Notes under the pieces: model-generated
Told to the model about the DNA's origin: nothing
Seen by the model: only the letters and a program-made list of their open reading frames with translations
The model's database searches: none
Translations under genes and position numbers: made by a program
Part shown: positions 47,016 through 59,300 of the stretch, piece after piece
Position numbering within the stretch: the first letter of the stretch is position 1
Layout: every line of letters starts with the position of its first letter
NCBI GenBank assembly: GCA_011009095.1
Contig: VTPC01000894.1
Span: 1-64,000 of the forward strand
Direction: 5' to 3'
DNA: 64,000 nucleotides
Origin: Ignelater luminosus
Taxonomy: Eukaryota; Arthropoda; Insecta; Coleoptera; Elateridae

Positions 47016-49972
47016 ATTCGAACGGATGGAGTTTCTTTTACTAACAGTTCTTACGTTCACGTTGAGGCTTGTAGGTTGTTAATGCTGTTATTGCTTGGTG
47101 TAGGCGAGCAGAAGTTTGAATTTGCCCTAGAGTACACTAAATCTGATTACTTTCATCCTTTCTAGAAATTCCCATTTAGCCTAAATAGAAGCCTTTGAGT
47201 TCTTAAAGCTTCCGAATGGGAGGAATGAAAGTAATGTGAAGAAGTAAGCGTTAAAATGCTCTATTGTTTCTATTAATATTCCTTGTTAAACTTAGCAAGT
47301 GATGCCACGCTTGATACCGTTTCGATCTATGGCAAAACACTGAAAGGTTTTACTATCAGTTCCATTTATTATCATACTAATGCAATTAAGTTACATTTCA
47401 TGACGAAAACAACTTGCTTCTCAAAAAGAATTGCATAGGTGAGTGGATAACATTAATGTGGAGCTAACACAGAATTTTCTCCAACCTACGGTTTTCTCAT
47501 TAACATCTTTATCTATCCATTCCTTCAATTCTATCGATTTTATTTCCATTTCTGTATGTCATATAACTCGTAGAAGCAAGAATACGATGCGACCTACAAA
47601 CTTTAACATTTTGTTTTATAGGCAAAAACAATTGTTTCATTTACGATACTTCTTGTGTACTATAAAATGTTGGTGTTTACTTCGTTCTTACAGATATTTT
47701 CATTTAAGATTTATGGCTGCTAGAAGTTTTATTCATCTTGTAACTGACTGAACCAATGTAACAATCAAAGTAAAATGAAAAATTGGAGCCAAGTTTGAGA
47801 ATTAAAATAGATCGTGATGTAGTAGGTATATTTTTTTAAAAGAGATAGAATTATCTAGAAATTACACAATTTAACTCCAGGTAGAAAATTAAAATTCTAA
47901 TGAATTAATTTTTCTAACTTTTCAAGTAAACCTCGTATTTTACATAACATTCTACATGTTTTTGTTACTTATTGCTATTTTTGTTGTACGATTTATAGAT
48001 TTTATATTTTGATATTGCAAAGCAAAACAAGAAATATATACAATATAGGAAAATCTGTCAGATTTGCTAGCACAGCAAGAAAAATTCTCACACGTCATTA
48101 TTTTGATGGATCGTTTTTTATTTAATAAAGAATGTAATCTTTGTAGAAACAAGTTAAGTGGTTAATACTTTTTTTTTAAAAAAAGAAAAATTAAATGATA
48201 TTGTTTTAAAAAAAAGAAAACATTTTTAAAGATGTCATTAATCATTCGAAACGCACTCCTTTAGACGAACAGTTTTAGATACCGTATTGTAGCTTCTACA
48301 TCATTGGCATCCGTTAAATTAAAAAATTAGCTATTTCGTGCAAATGGAAAACATCCAACAAAATATGTAAATTCGAATTTACTTAATTTGACATAGAATA
48401 ATCTTCATTTATATCTCCAAAATTCATTGACAGTTTTCGTGAGAAACAGATACACGATCGTTGTATTAAAAAAAGACAGAACCAGCTGTCGTTAAGATTG
48501 TAAAAATCCATCCAAAGATATGAGAAAATCTAGGCGTACGATCTTCGCCTACTTTTTAAATATATAACTAGTGTATAATACCTATCTTTATATTTCTGGG
48601 TTATAATATTTAAATCGTGTTAGAATAAAATTCTCACGTAATAAACCGTTTTCACTCATCATAAAACTATTGAATAACAATTGTAACTCATATATTAGTT
48701 TTAACTACAACAGTAATAAATCTACAATAAAGTATTACGGATGTATTTTTACTTTTTATTGATTTAATAATTCTAAGAGATACTTCTGTAAACTTATGAC
48801 TTGTCAGTTACTTATGTGACCGACTTTTAAAAATATCTCTGGTACAGTTGCTGTACAGCTAGCATATAAATTGTCGTCTAAAATATTTTTAAATAGGAAC
48901 CGTGTTTATATTATACTACACAAACAAAAATATTACTACGAGATATTATCTTTAAAAAAATTCCATATTTACAAACTGCTTTATAAATCAAATTTTTTTG
49001 ATGGACGCTTATTTGTATAAATTTAAACGTTAACCGATTATAATGAATATGTTAACGGAAATGGTTTAAAAACAAAAAGTACATTCGCAAGAAATATTTA
49101 TTTAAAAGCAATTTGATCTCAATAAAATATTTAAAGTGCACATAGGATGTTCTAAATGAGAACATTAACTACAATCAATTAGGAAAAGCAGTTTTAGCAT
49201 GTTTTGAGCAATATTTTTACTCAAAAAAAGTATTCGACGGCAATACTGTACTTTCTCACCTTCGCATCTAATTTTGATGGAAATCCCAGAAAATACCTAC
49301 TTGGTTTCCTTGAAAAATAATCAGTGTCTAGTCAAAAATAACCTACAAAATCTTAATTTATTATTAACTATAGCAAAGCTACACAAGGTAAGATCTACAC
49401 TAATTAATGTGCATTTAAAAGATTTATACAAGAGTTTAAGTCAATTCTTGAAATGATATATTGTAAATAACAATTTAATTTGAGCAAATTCGAATGTGGA
49501 GTTACATGATCCATGTTTGAACAAATTGAGACACTTTTTTACAGCAATTGAACTTCATTTACTATTGCCCAATTAGGATATTATCTGTGTAGACAAGCAT
49601 AGGAGGAATATTCTCAGAAATTTAACAGTAGAATTTTGGCCAAAGAGACTTAGCACATTCAGCATCATTTAGCTCATCTAGCAGTCTTTTTTCATCATGA
49701 CTATCTATATTTTGAAGAGGTCTCATAATATGCTAACCTGTAAAATAGTTTAAATCTGAAAGATTTTATCCACTCATGAAGTGTAACCTGCTTACCATTT
49801 TTAGTATCTCATTCTATAGTTTCTAACTCAAATCTTGGTAGCATATAATTGAGTTTCTCGTGTTGTTAGTTTGCTAATATCTAATATTACAGCAACCCAT
49901 TCATCCAAATGTCTTTGAATTCGACTTTTCGAGAAAGTCAGAATCATGTAAACTTTTAAGTGAGAACAGTCA
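47016..49972. other. AT-rich sequence, nothing firm
   Basis: No gene was recognised. A 35-codon minus-strand peptide at about 49628-49732 is noted among the findings. Confidence 0.45.
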
Positions 49973-49973
49973 A

Positions 49974-50044
49974 TTTGGAGATTCGAACCTCAAGCCTTTC
50001 GAATGCAAACCTAGAGCCTTAAGCCGCTCAACCATACCATTATA
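49974..50044 (-). repeat. tRNA-like sequence or SINE head
   Basis: On the minus strand, GGTATGGTTGAGCGGCTTAAGG looks like the start of a Ser/Leu-type tRNA: an A-box, and a D-stem GAGC pairing with GCTC. GAGGTTCGAATCTC gives a good B-box and T-arm. The anticodon stem is poor, there is no long variable arm, and the acceptor stem does not pair well. I therefore read it as a tRNA-derived repeat or tRNA pseudogene and not a working tRNA. Confidence 0.45.
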
Positions 50045-50481
50045 AGTGTGCATGAGTGTAACAAAAAAACGATTCTGTGATTCTGTCGGCACGCATGTAA
50101 ACAAGTGTTGGTTTTTGCAGTTTAAGTAATGGTCTATCTATAGAGCTACTCAATATTATAGATAACATTTTCTTCACTATAAAATTGTGCAAAATGTACA
50201 AATTTTAATTTCTTTTAAATTCTTTCCAATATTCATGATAAATGCGATTTGGTAGATGGTACCAAAATAAACGCGTATTATTGTTGTTTATAGTTTCAAT
50301 TCCATTTTTCTTTTCACTTTTGAGTGCTACCGAAAGTTTCTGATTGTATATCACGTTTGCATTGCATTCAAGTTTTCCGAATTTCTGACTACTAGTTGCT
50401 TGGTCTAATCTTCATCTCTCTAGACAATCTTTTTATATAACAACTATTTCAAAATGTTTTAGTCACCTTCCAGACCATGAC

Positions 50482-50721
50482 TGCAACTCTTCAGCTAAGA
50501 TATCAACAGAGTCTCATCTTCAATTTTATTAATTTCGATCAATGATCTAGTTAAATTACAATATGTACAACTCAGGTATGATTCCAGGCACTGTTAAGTT
50601 TAGACTGCCAAGACCATATCTCCAAATGCCTAGATTCCTGGACCTGTATAGGCTGTTTGACCTGCTCACGGCTTTAATCTTACTTTTATTAACCGGTTGG
50701 GCTTGCTGAGAAGGTAAAGTT
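50482..50721 (+). repeat. Repeat C, copy 2 (direct)
   Basis: Same unit and orientation as 46771-47015, ending in TTAACCGGTTGGGCTTGCTG. It is followed after about 160 bp by an inverted copy, so the pair can fold into a hairpin. Confidence 0.85.
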
Positions 50722-50880
50722 GAAAAACTTGTTCCACTGAAAAACGTAACATGTAAAGAATTTTCTTCTGTGGTAGACTTTTAATTTAAAATTTATTTTG
50801 AGAAGTCTAGATGAGAATTGAAAATCCCAAACTTCAAATTTTTTCGTTTTTGCACCTTACATCAAACAATATTAAAATAA

Positions 50881-51140
50881 GCCCAACCGGTTCATAAAAG
50901 TAAAACCAAATCCTTACGCAATGTAAAATGTATGAGCAACTTGAAGAGCTCAATGGACACGCAAAGGCCTACATAGGTTCAAAAATCTAGACATTTGAAA
51001 ATATATTAGATAACATTGTACAGATTGTAATGTGACTTCTTTATAATGTTGGAGAATATACAAACAAATATTTAGTTTTGTTGCAATTATTGACCAAAAT
51101 TAGGAAAATTAAAGATGAGTTTTCTTCAGGAGTCTGAAGA
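50881..51140 (-). repeat. Repeat C, copy 3 (inverted, diverged)
   Basis: It starts GCCCAACCGGTTCATAAAAG, the reverse complement of the end of copies 1 and 2, and passes through TGTACAGATTGTAAT. It ends near AAGATGAGTTTTCTTCAG, the complement of CTCATCTTCA in the direct copies. It is more diverged than the two direct copies are from each other. Confidence 0.7.
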
Positions 51141-54100
51141 GCTAAAGTAGAAAAAGGAATAATAAGTACCAAAAAGAGCAAAATGGAAAGATCTTTGTAA
51201 AAGTATCGATGTTTTCCCTATCCTTTTCCTTTCTTAAATTACAAATAAAGGAAAGAATAATTTTCAGAAGTCTGAAGAAATTGTTTATACGTTTTATGAC
51301 CCAACAACTACCAAACCGGTAAGAAATCGGTTCAAGAGAAGGAAAATACAAATACAAACCTTCATTTGAATGTGATGCTGCATTGAAAGCACATATATAT
51401 ATATCTTAATCAGAGTTTATGTGAACATCAATCGTGCAGAGGCAAAGACAAATCATCTTGGTCCACATGTACTGAGTACCTAATCAATGTTCTCCATAAA
51501 GTGAAAAAGAAAGCTTTGAAATACAAAGCATGGAGATATTACAGTTTTACGCAAGTTCTTACTTTAGAAGTGTAAGTAAGCGAGAAGGTTGGTTTGTGAT
51601 AACCAGTCGATCCATGATGGAGTAACAGTAACGACAATATAAAACGTAGTCTACTTGAATTTTTCAGTTTAGAATTCTACATAATCCTTAAAAAAATAAA
51701 TGCCATAAGGGTATGTCTAAAAATCAGAAGTTTCTTAATTATCTTATTTTATAGAAAGTTTTCCTTTTGAACCTGTCTTCTGTTGTAGTCGAGTTGAATG
51801 ATGGCACATCCAGAATGTTGGGTGGGACCGCATTGGCACCCCCTTCATTAATGTATCTAATTAAGTGTTAAATTTGTGTAGTTTGGGTAGTTCTGATTTT
51901 CATGCAGTGAAAACATCAATGATTGTACAATTCTAGGAATAGGAGCAGGATCTTTCACTTCAGCCCAGCAGTTTTTAAGGTTTCTGGATATTGTCTGTTA
52001 CTGCTAACAGTATGCGATCTTAGAGCGCATCCTTCACACTACGACGCTGTGTAAACGAAACTCAGTGGATCTAGACGAGAAACGCTTCCCAAATTTCAAG
52101 ATAACACACGCTCCATACCATAGGGGTGAACGAAACGAGAGTGAGAGTGTCACCAACGGAGTCTTCGGTATACTAGGCGATATCTCTATGCATTTAGCGT
52201 AACTGTCGGTGAGGCCTTTTATCTCCTCTATACCCGACGAATCAAATATGAGTAATAATAGGCTGCGTGAAAGCTAATGATGAGGGTAATCCAAATGAAC
52301 CTCGATTACAGTAAAGCAGCAACGTCGGTGCTGTACAAGATAATGAGGCAAGGCTTTGGTGACATCTACAGATCTCTCAAAGACAAAGACGTGTCATAAA
52401 TAGGAAGTTATAGACATCACAATAGCTACTAGTACTCAGACTAACTGGAGTGTCTCATGAAGAAAGTTGTTTAGATCCTCTTTAATACAACAAAACTTTA
52501 GAACCAAAGAATGGTATATCGTAACCCTAGAAGAAATGATTGGTAATCTTTAAAGACAGATCTTAACTAAAATTTTGAAGGGGTTAACAAGAACATTAAG
52601 AACAGATATAGTCATGAAGTTGTTGTGCAGCAAATAGAAAGAGACGTAATCAGCACTCTAAAAAGAGAAAAACAGTACGCAGACAGTTGTATGCCGGATT
52701 CCAAGAGGTACTTTCAGAAAAAAATTGGAAAGCTATTTGGACTTTGTAAGTTTTAACACAAAACGGGAAGTAAAACAATGGCGGAAATATTAAGGGTTTA
52801 TTTCCTAATTCAAAGATTATGAACACAATAAAAGCTCTCCTCTGGCTTACGTCTAATAAAAGAAAATGCGTAAAAAAAGACTTTGAATCAACCATTTCTT
52901 TTGTAACAACAATGTTTTTTTAACTGGTCTGCCTGTATAATTTTGTCGTGTGTTACTGTCAAAATTTTTGAGTTCCATAAAGAGCACCACCCATCCATTT
53001 TTGCTGTATAGATTCTTGCGTCATCAAGAAAAACCCATTTAGCAAAATTATATTCAGGATGTTTTTTCTCAGATAGTCATCGGGTTGATTATAGAAGCTG
53101 TATCGAAAAACAATTGATTTCTTCCAAACAAACATGCATCGTTTTGGGGATCCAGAATTTTCTTCTTTCATGTTTTGTATCGTACCAGTGCAGTGTTGGT
53201 TTTGAAGGATTGAAGCATCCCAAGAGAACAATTTAAGGAATAACTTTCTTTGATAGACACCACGTGGGCACCAAAAATGAAATAATTATTTCTTTCGGAT
53301 GCCATGTAAAATTTTTCAAGAAATGTTTCTGTCCTTCCTTTAATAAGACTGTAAACTTTGAAAAAAAGTGACAGCTAATAATAAAAACTACACAAGACTC
53401 CAACTTAATTTCGTTGATAGTGTTTACAGTGTAATTACTTTTTACTTCAAAACCTTTTTTGTTTTTTAATTGTTATTCCTACCTATGTAATTTAAAATCT
53501 AGTCACATTAACAAGTTAGTAACAATAAAAAAACGTAGCGATTGAAACCCTTTTTATGATACGTAATTGTTTTACATTTAAAGTATTAATTTGTTAAGAT
53601 TATCCTTCAGTATGTTGTTCTTATTATTATAAAATCATAATACAGTAAACTGCACACATAAGCACACAACACACCTATTAATCTGAATAATGGTAGGCTG
53701 TGAAAACAAATGCAAGTAAAATAAGTGAATATTTTAGAGAAGCATTTAAAATATAAATGATGGTCACGTCTGTTCTAGCTCCAGACTAAAATAAATAATT
53801 TAACTTGGTTATAAATGATGTGAACGTAGAACGTACTCTACTTACATATTTGTTCGAAAAATTGAACGCGCAACTGAAAGGTTGCTTTTATATTAAACAT
53901 TCTTTTAGTAATAGCGTAATAGTAAAGTAAATAAAATGCTTTTTAGGTTATTTTCTTACCAATTAATAAATTTAATAAAAAGCTCCTAATTCATTATTGC
54001 TTACAAACAAGATGAGTGGAAATGTTACCTCTATGTTTTATGCCTTATACAAAAGAATCATCAATGAAAATTTAGTTGAGACACAAAACAAAAGATGCAG

Positions 54101-55518
54101 ATTTTTCGTTGAACGTTTCAATTTGTTTTGTTTGCGTAATATGTGAACACTAAATACAGGTTTTGTCAAAGTTGCGCTATAAAAATATCTGTCTTTCCAA
54201 GTTATTATTATACAGTGTTTCAGTTGAATTATTAAATAGTTAACTCAAAAACATTTTAGGTTAACTTAACCGAACTTAACCTATATTTCGACGCAGACAA
54301 AAATACTGCACAATATATTTATTTATTTATTTATTCTACTTATATTTAATAATATTACTTATATTGTTATAATAGCTTTTTTACACACTAACTTTTCTGT
54401 GAAGAGTTCGTACCTTCTCGGCTATAAACTATAAAATTGGTGTGTTCGTGTGACGTAAAAGTCCGCTTTAGTGTTTCTAGGTCTCTTTATATCACTCGTC
54501 TTTCCATTTTGTTTTTAAAGTACGTCCTTTGATTTTATAAATTAGTTTCAAGATAGAATCTTTAAGAAAATAACATAACCTTTCCCCATAAAAGTATACC
54601 TGAAAAAAGTAATATTAGTAACAGATGAAGGTTAAAAGATAAGGCTAGAAAAGTTACCCGTAGATGAATATTTTAACTTGCGAGCAATGTTTGCATGTTG
54701 AAAATCTTTTGCAGTCATCGAGGGTTATTAGTTATGCATAAATTACACAAAGGAATTTCAATACATGATGTGATTGATGATGAGTGTAAACTTTACTAAG
54801 GGTGTACTTTCAAGAGACCTATAAGGTAAACGTGTGTATATTCAAGAATTCAGTCAACTATGGATATAGAAAATTTTCAAATTTCCATTTCACTTACTAA
54901 TTCTTAGAAATCCATATTTTGCAAAATGGATAAGGTTATGTTATCAGTGTGTTACGGAAAAAATGCATTTTCAGTATTTCATCAATTATTGTAAAAATTC
55001 ATTTTCCGGTTTTGCATTTGCAAAATGTCTTTTACTATTAAAAAGTAATTGAGTGGACACAACTTTTTATCCCAGGACCAAAACTGTGATTTCAAAAAAC
55101 TTGAACTTGTTGTGCCTCAAGATTACATACATGCACTTGAACAACCATCTTCGATCATCGCAGTGGTTTCTGCAATCAAAGATAACATCTAGCTGGTAAA
55201 AAGGCAGAACACCAAATAGAAATGTTGTTCTTGGGGTTCTAAGTTTCTTTTCCCAAAGACATCAATACATAATTAAACCACGATATTTTATTAATCTTTT
55301 CTGATTTTGTCACCAAAGAATGGAGACTTCAAATTTTGAAGTACTAAATCAATCATGAAAATCGCTCAATAACATAACACCAAGAGCGTATTTATATTTT
55401 GAGCAGGAGAGTACAAATTCAATAAATTTTCGTTTGCTATTCAACATCTATTTTCATCGATTAGGAGCAGGCTGTTGAAGTTTAAAAACTCTTCTTCAGC
55501 CAAGAATAGAATGTTACT
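51141..55518. other. No recognised gene
   Basis: A somewhat less AT-rich stretch at about 52020-52380 has no readable family motif. The remainder is AT-rich, with simple (ATTT)n at about 54320-54335. Confidence 0.45.
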
Positions 55519-56300
55519 ATGGAAGAACAAAAAAACATTAAGCAGCACAGCGATTTAGACGTCGATTCCTGTGAGTCGGATAAAGCTGCATCTGAAGAAT
55601 CCGAAAACGAAAATGATTCAGGCACAGAAAAAGAAGAAAAAAAAAGAAAAAACCAGACCGTAACTGTTTCAGCCCCAGGGCGTTCCTAGAGCTGCTGTGG
55701 AGAAGACAATTGGCACCGAACACATTTTCAAAGCAAGGATGAATCTAACAAAAAATCGCATAAATTTCCTAATGAAGTTCTGACTCTCTAATTATTTATT
55801 ATTTTCCTAAGTGCAGAACTTACTATGCAGTCTATTTTGAGTTTAAGTAGATATTTTTTGGTGTGCATGCAATGCACTTGATTTTGTGCAAAAAAGATGC
55901 GGACAAATTAAAAGATCACAAAATGGATCGTTTTCTATCAATGAACAAATGATTTCACAGGAAGATGTACTTTGCGTCAATTAGTGAAGAACAAACCTAG
56001 GCCTGTAGGCTTTAAAAATCTTGTACTGACATGCTCAACACTGTTATCGAGTAAAGAAAGCTGGTTCTGTTAGACGTTGGGGCAAGATTGAAAAGAAAAA
56101 GGTCGATGTAGCTTACCCAAAAGTTATTAAAACATACAAGAAAAAGATGAGGGAAGTCGGTCTGTGTGATCAAATGATAGAATGCTGCAGATCTTTCCTT
56201 AAAACTAGAAAATAGATACTCAGACAGCTGCAAAAAAGAGCGCAAGATGAATAAGTATAAGTCAAAAGATATCACGGATTTTCTGGAAATCATTTTCATC
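55519..56300 (+). pseudogene. Second piggyBac-family transposase, internally deleted
   Basis: Starts with an acidic N-terminus typical of piggyBac proteins (MEEQKNIKQHSDLDVDSC, then SDKAASEESENENDSGTEKE). About 55930-56020 carries SINEQMIS, then in shifted frames GRCTLRQLVKNKPRPVGFKN and LVLTC, matching the LSVDEQM and GRC.LRQY..NKP.PVGLKN motifs. At about 56100-56215 comes the C-terminal VDVAYPKVIKTYKKKMREVG, followed by LCDQMIECCRSFLKTRK, equivalent to the YNK.MGGVDL.DQMI..YR region. The stretch between these blocks is far too short for a whole transposase, so most of the catalytic domain is deleted, and stops and frameshifts occur. NKP.PVG wording shows it is a different lineage from the piggyBac fossil at 7800-8990. 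Confidence 0.78.
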
Positions 56301-59300
56301 TTGAAGAGTGGTACAAATAAACTTCCATGAGAAACTGCAAGATCTACTGCTAAATACTTTATAATTCTGCTAAACCGTTTCCTTAAAGTTTGGTCATATT
56401 CACTTCTAGCCTCCGCATTTGTAAGAGAATTACAAGTGTGTGTGTGGGCATCATTCAGGACTAAGTAACACTATCACGAATATCCTTAAAATTCTAGAAA
56501 ACACCAAAGCAAAAACTTCAAAATATCAACACAAGCACTTTTGGGTCGTCTAGAATATGTTATCTGAAGTATTTTCAAGAATTGTGAAACATTTTGAAAG
56601 TAAAACTTTAACTTGGACTACACAGAAAGCTAATTTAAAAATTAGTTTTTGTTAGCAAAATCTCATTATCACTAACTATATTAGCACCAAAACCAAAATT
56701 TTATAAGAAACCATACCGAAAGTTCAATCGTGGCCAATCCGAAAAACTTTTTCAAAAGCTACAATCGGCTGAAAATATTCGATATAACCAATGATTGACC
56801 AAAGCCCAATACCGCCCCAAAAATCTTGAAGGACTTCAAAAAGCTAGTTTGTCTAAAATCATTCTGTCTATCCTACTTGGTCTTATAACTTATTTACCAA
56901 ATAATCCCAACTTGGGAGTGGTAAAAATAGGATATGGGGCAAAACAGTGCTGGATGGTTAGGTATTAAACGAAATACAACTATAGCAAAGTTAGTGTCAG
57001 ACAAAATAGGCAGATTTTGCTTTAAAGATGTAAAATAAAAATATTTGGTACGTTACAATGATTTTCAAAGACGTTTGTGACCTTTCTTTAGTGATAACTA
57101 GCCTTGGACGATTAATGAATGAATCAAAAAACTTAGATCTTTCTCTGCAAAACGATTTGGTTTGAGTAGATTTTGATTCAATGTAACGCATCTAGCATTT
57201 TGGGATATAAAACTGTAGACGCTACTAAAGTTAACTTTGAGCTAATCAGGCAAGCTCCAATGGTTCTATTGATTTGTTCTCTCCAGAGATTGATTGCTGT
57301 TCCTACATCTACTATCAAGGTATATGTAGGATCATTGAAGATATAGTTTTTGACAGCAATATTTTCTTGATTGGAGTTCTTTCTTCCATCAAGGCTGGTT
57401 AGATTGCTGCTTGTTCCTATAACGAATGGACGGCATGGCTGTATAATTTTAGCCTTTCACCTTAATATACATAATTATATTTACTTCATTTCTACTCTTT
57501 AGTATCTAGTAGTTCATATTTTGTTTTCACTTCCCATTGTCTCATACTGAGCATTGTATCTTTTTTCAATCTTTAACCGTTAGAAGTTATTATTGGGATT
57601 TTAGCTGGATCATCATTGGATGACCGAGAAACTGGAACCGTAATCTTCTAGTTCTTCTAAATGAAACACAGAATACAGAATAAATCACTCAAACGTTACT
57701 AATGAAACGTATGCTCTGCTACTTTGCATATTTTGGAGATTTCTTTGCTTGGCGCTATCTTCCTATCGTAGACCTTTAGGACATCCAGTATAAATAGTTT
57801 TTTATGCAAGATCATTTTTATAAAGTTTTTTATTTCATCCTCCGTGTTTCTTTATTGCTTGGTACAATGAAGACTATTTTAGGTAGAAGTGCTATTTTCA
57901 TATCAAACACAACAAGCTTTGTTGACAGAAGTGTTAGAATCGTTTTGATTTTTCTTCTGTTGACGTTTTGTTGTTTCACCTCGAAGTTATTTTATCAACC
58001 TTTTTGCAGACAGCGTCTGTTTTTTTCTAGTTTCATTTTTAATCAATCTTCCAGGTTATGTTTGTTTATTTTTGATTAACCCAAAAACGTTTTTAAAGGT
58101 TTTTCTGCTGCATTTACTGCTTACAAGTTACTTTCGTATAACTACCATATCTATTAAACTTGAGTAGATCTTCAAAGTTTTAGTATTTCTTGATATTGGT
58201 CTTAATGTTTTTTATTTTTATGATTCTACTTTTTTATTTTACTTTTATACTTCCAACATAAGCTTCCAAGGTTTATATGGTCAAAGAGAGCATTACGCTG
58301 AGAAAATTGATATAGGCGTGCTGTTTCAGAAGTAACTTTAATTAAGTATGAGAATAAAAGAATATTATAAACATATGAATCCGGGTTCTAATAATAAATT
58401 TTCCCAAGTTAGCCTAAACTAAACCAACTTATATATGGTACAATAACTAATTAAACAATTTCCTAAATCCATTATGAAATTTATTCCCCCGTTTTTGTTT
58501 ACTCTCATTATGTTTCGTAAAAACAGTAGGAATTTAAACCATTAAAATAATTAACACAATAGATAGTACGGATAATGAAGCGTCCGATAAATTTAACTAG
58601 AGGTTTTTGTATTTGAAAGAAGAATTTAAATTTATTTTGTACACGACTGCAAACTTGTTAAAAAGCTTAACACCCATTATAATAACATATAAACATTCAT
58701 GACGCTATCTGTGACATGCCAACCCAACTAAAAATATCAAAATTAAAACGTGAAAAAACCGCTTTTGTTTGTATCTCTTTAATGAATGTTCGTTTTTATT
58801 TATTTTATTCGCTTCTTTTTATCTTTTAGAGGGATTTTACAGAAAGCAGAGCTACATCAAAATCTTGAAAAATTAGTGTTTGTCATGAAAGGGATGTAGA
58901 AAAAATCGAAGTATGTTTCGTTTTGAAATATGTAATAGAAAAGACGTGTTATCCAGAAATATAAAATATACAAACTTGGTCAAAATCTACTATTTACCTA
59001 AATTACAAAATTCCACTAAAAGGCACATCAAAATGGAGAAGAAGAGCGACGCGTAAGTATGCCAAATATGACAAAATAGCTATTGTTTGAAGATTCGAAT
59101 CTGAAGGACGACTGTCACAGATTTCACAACTGAGTTGAAAGTCGATAGTTAGTTTTGATTGTGTATGGTAAATGAAAATTCCTAGTTTTAAAGTTTTCAA
59201 TTTTTAATTCGCAAACACAATTTGATAATTAAACCTAACCATCGAAAAACATCAAATCCCTAACTCATGTCTGTATAAAATAAACTTAAGTTAAATGTTT

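Noticed and set aside
54260-54290. Telomere-like AACCTAACC repeats
   Set aside because: TTAACTTAACCGAACTTAACC only loosely resembles the insect TTAGG repeat and is too short and irregular.
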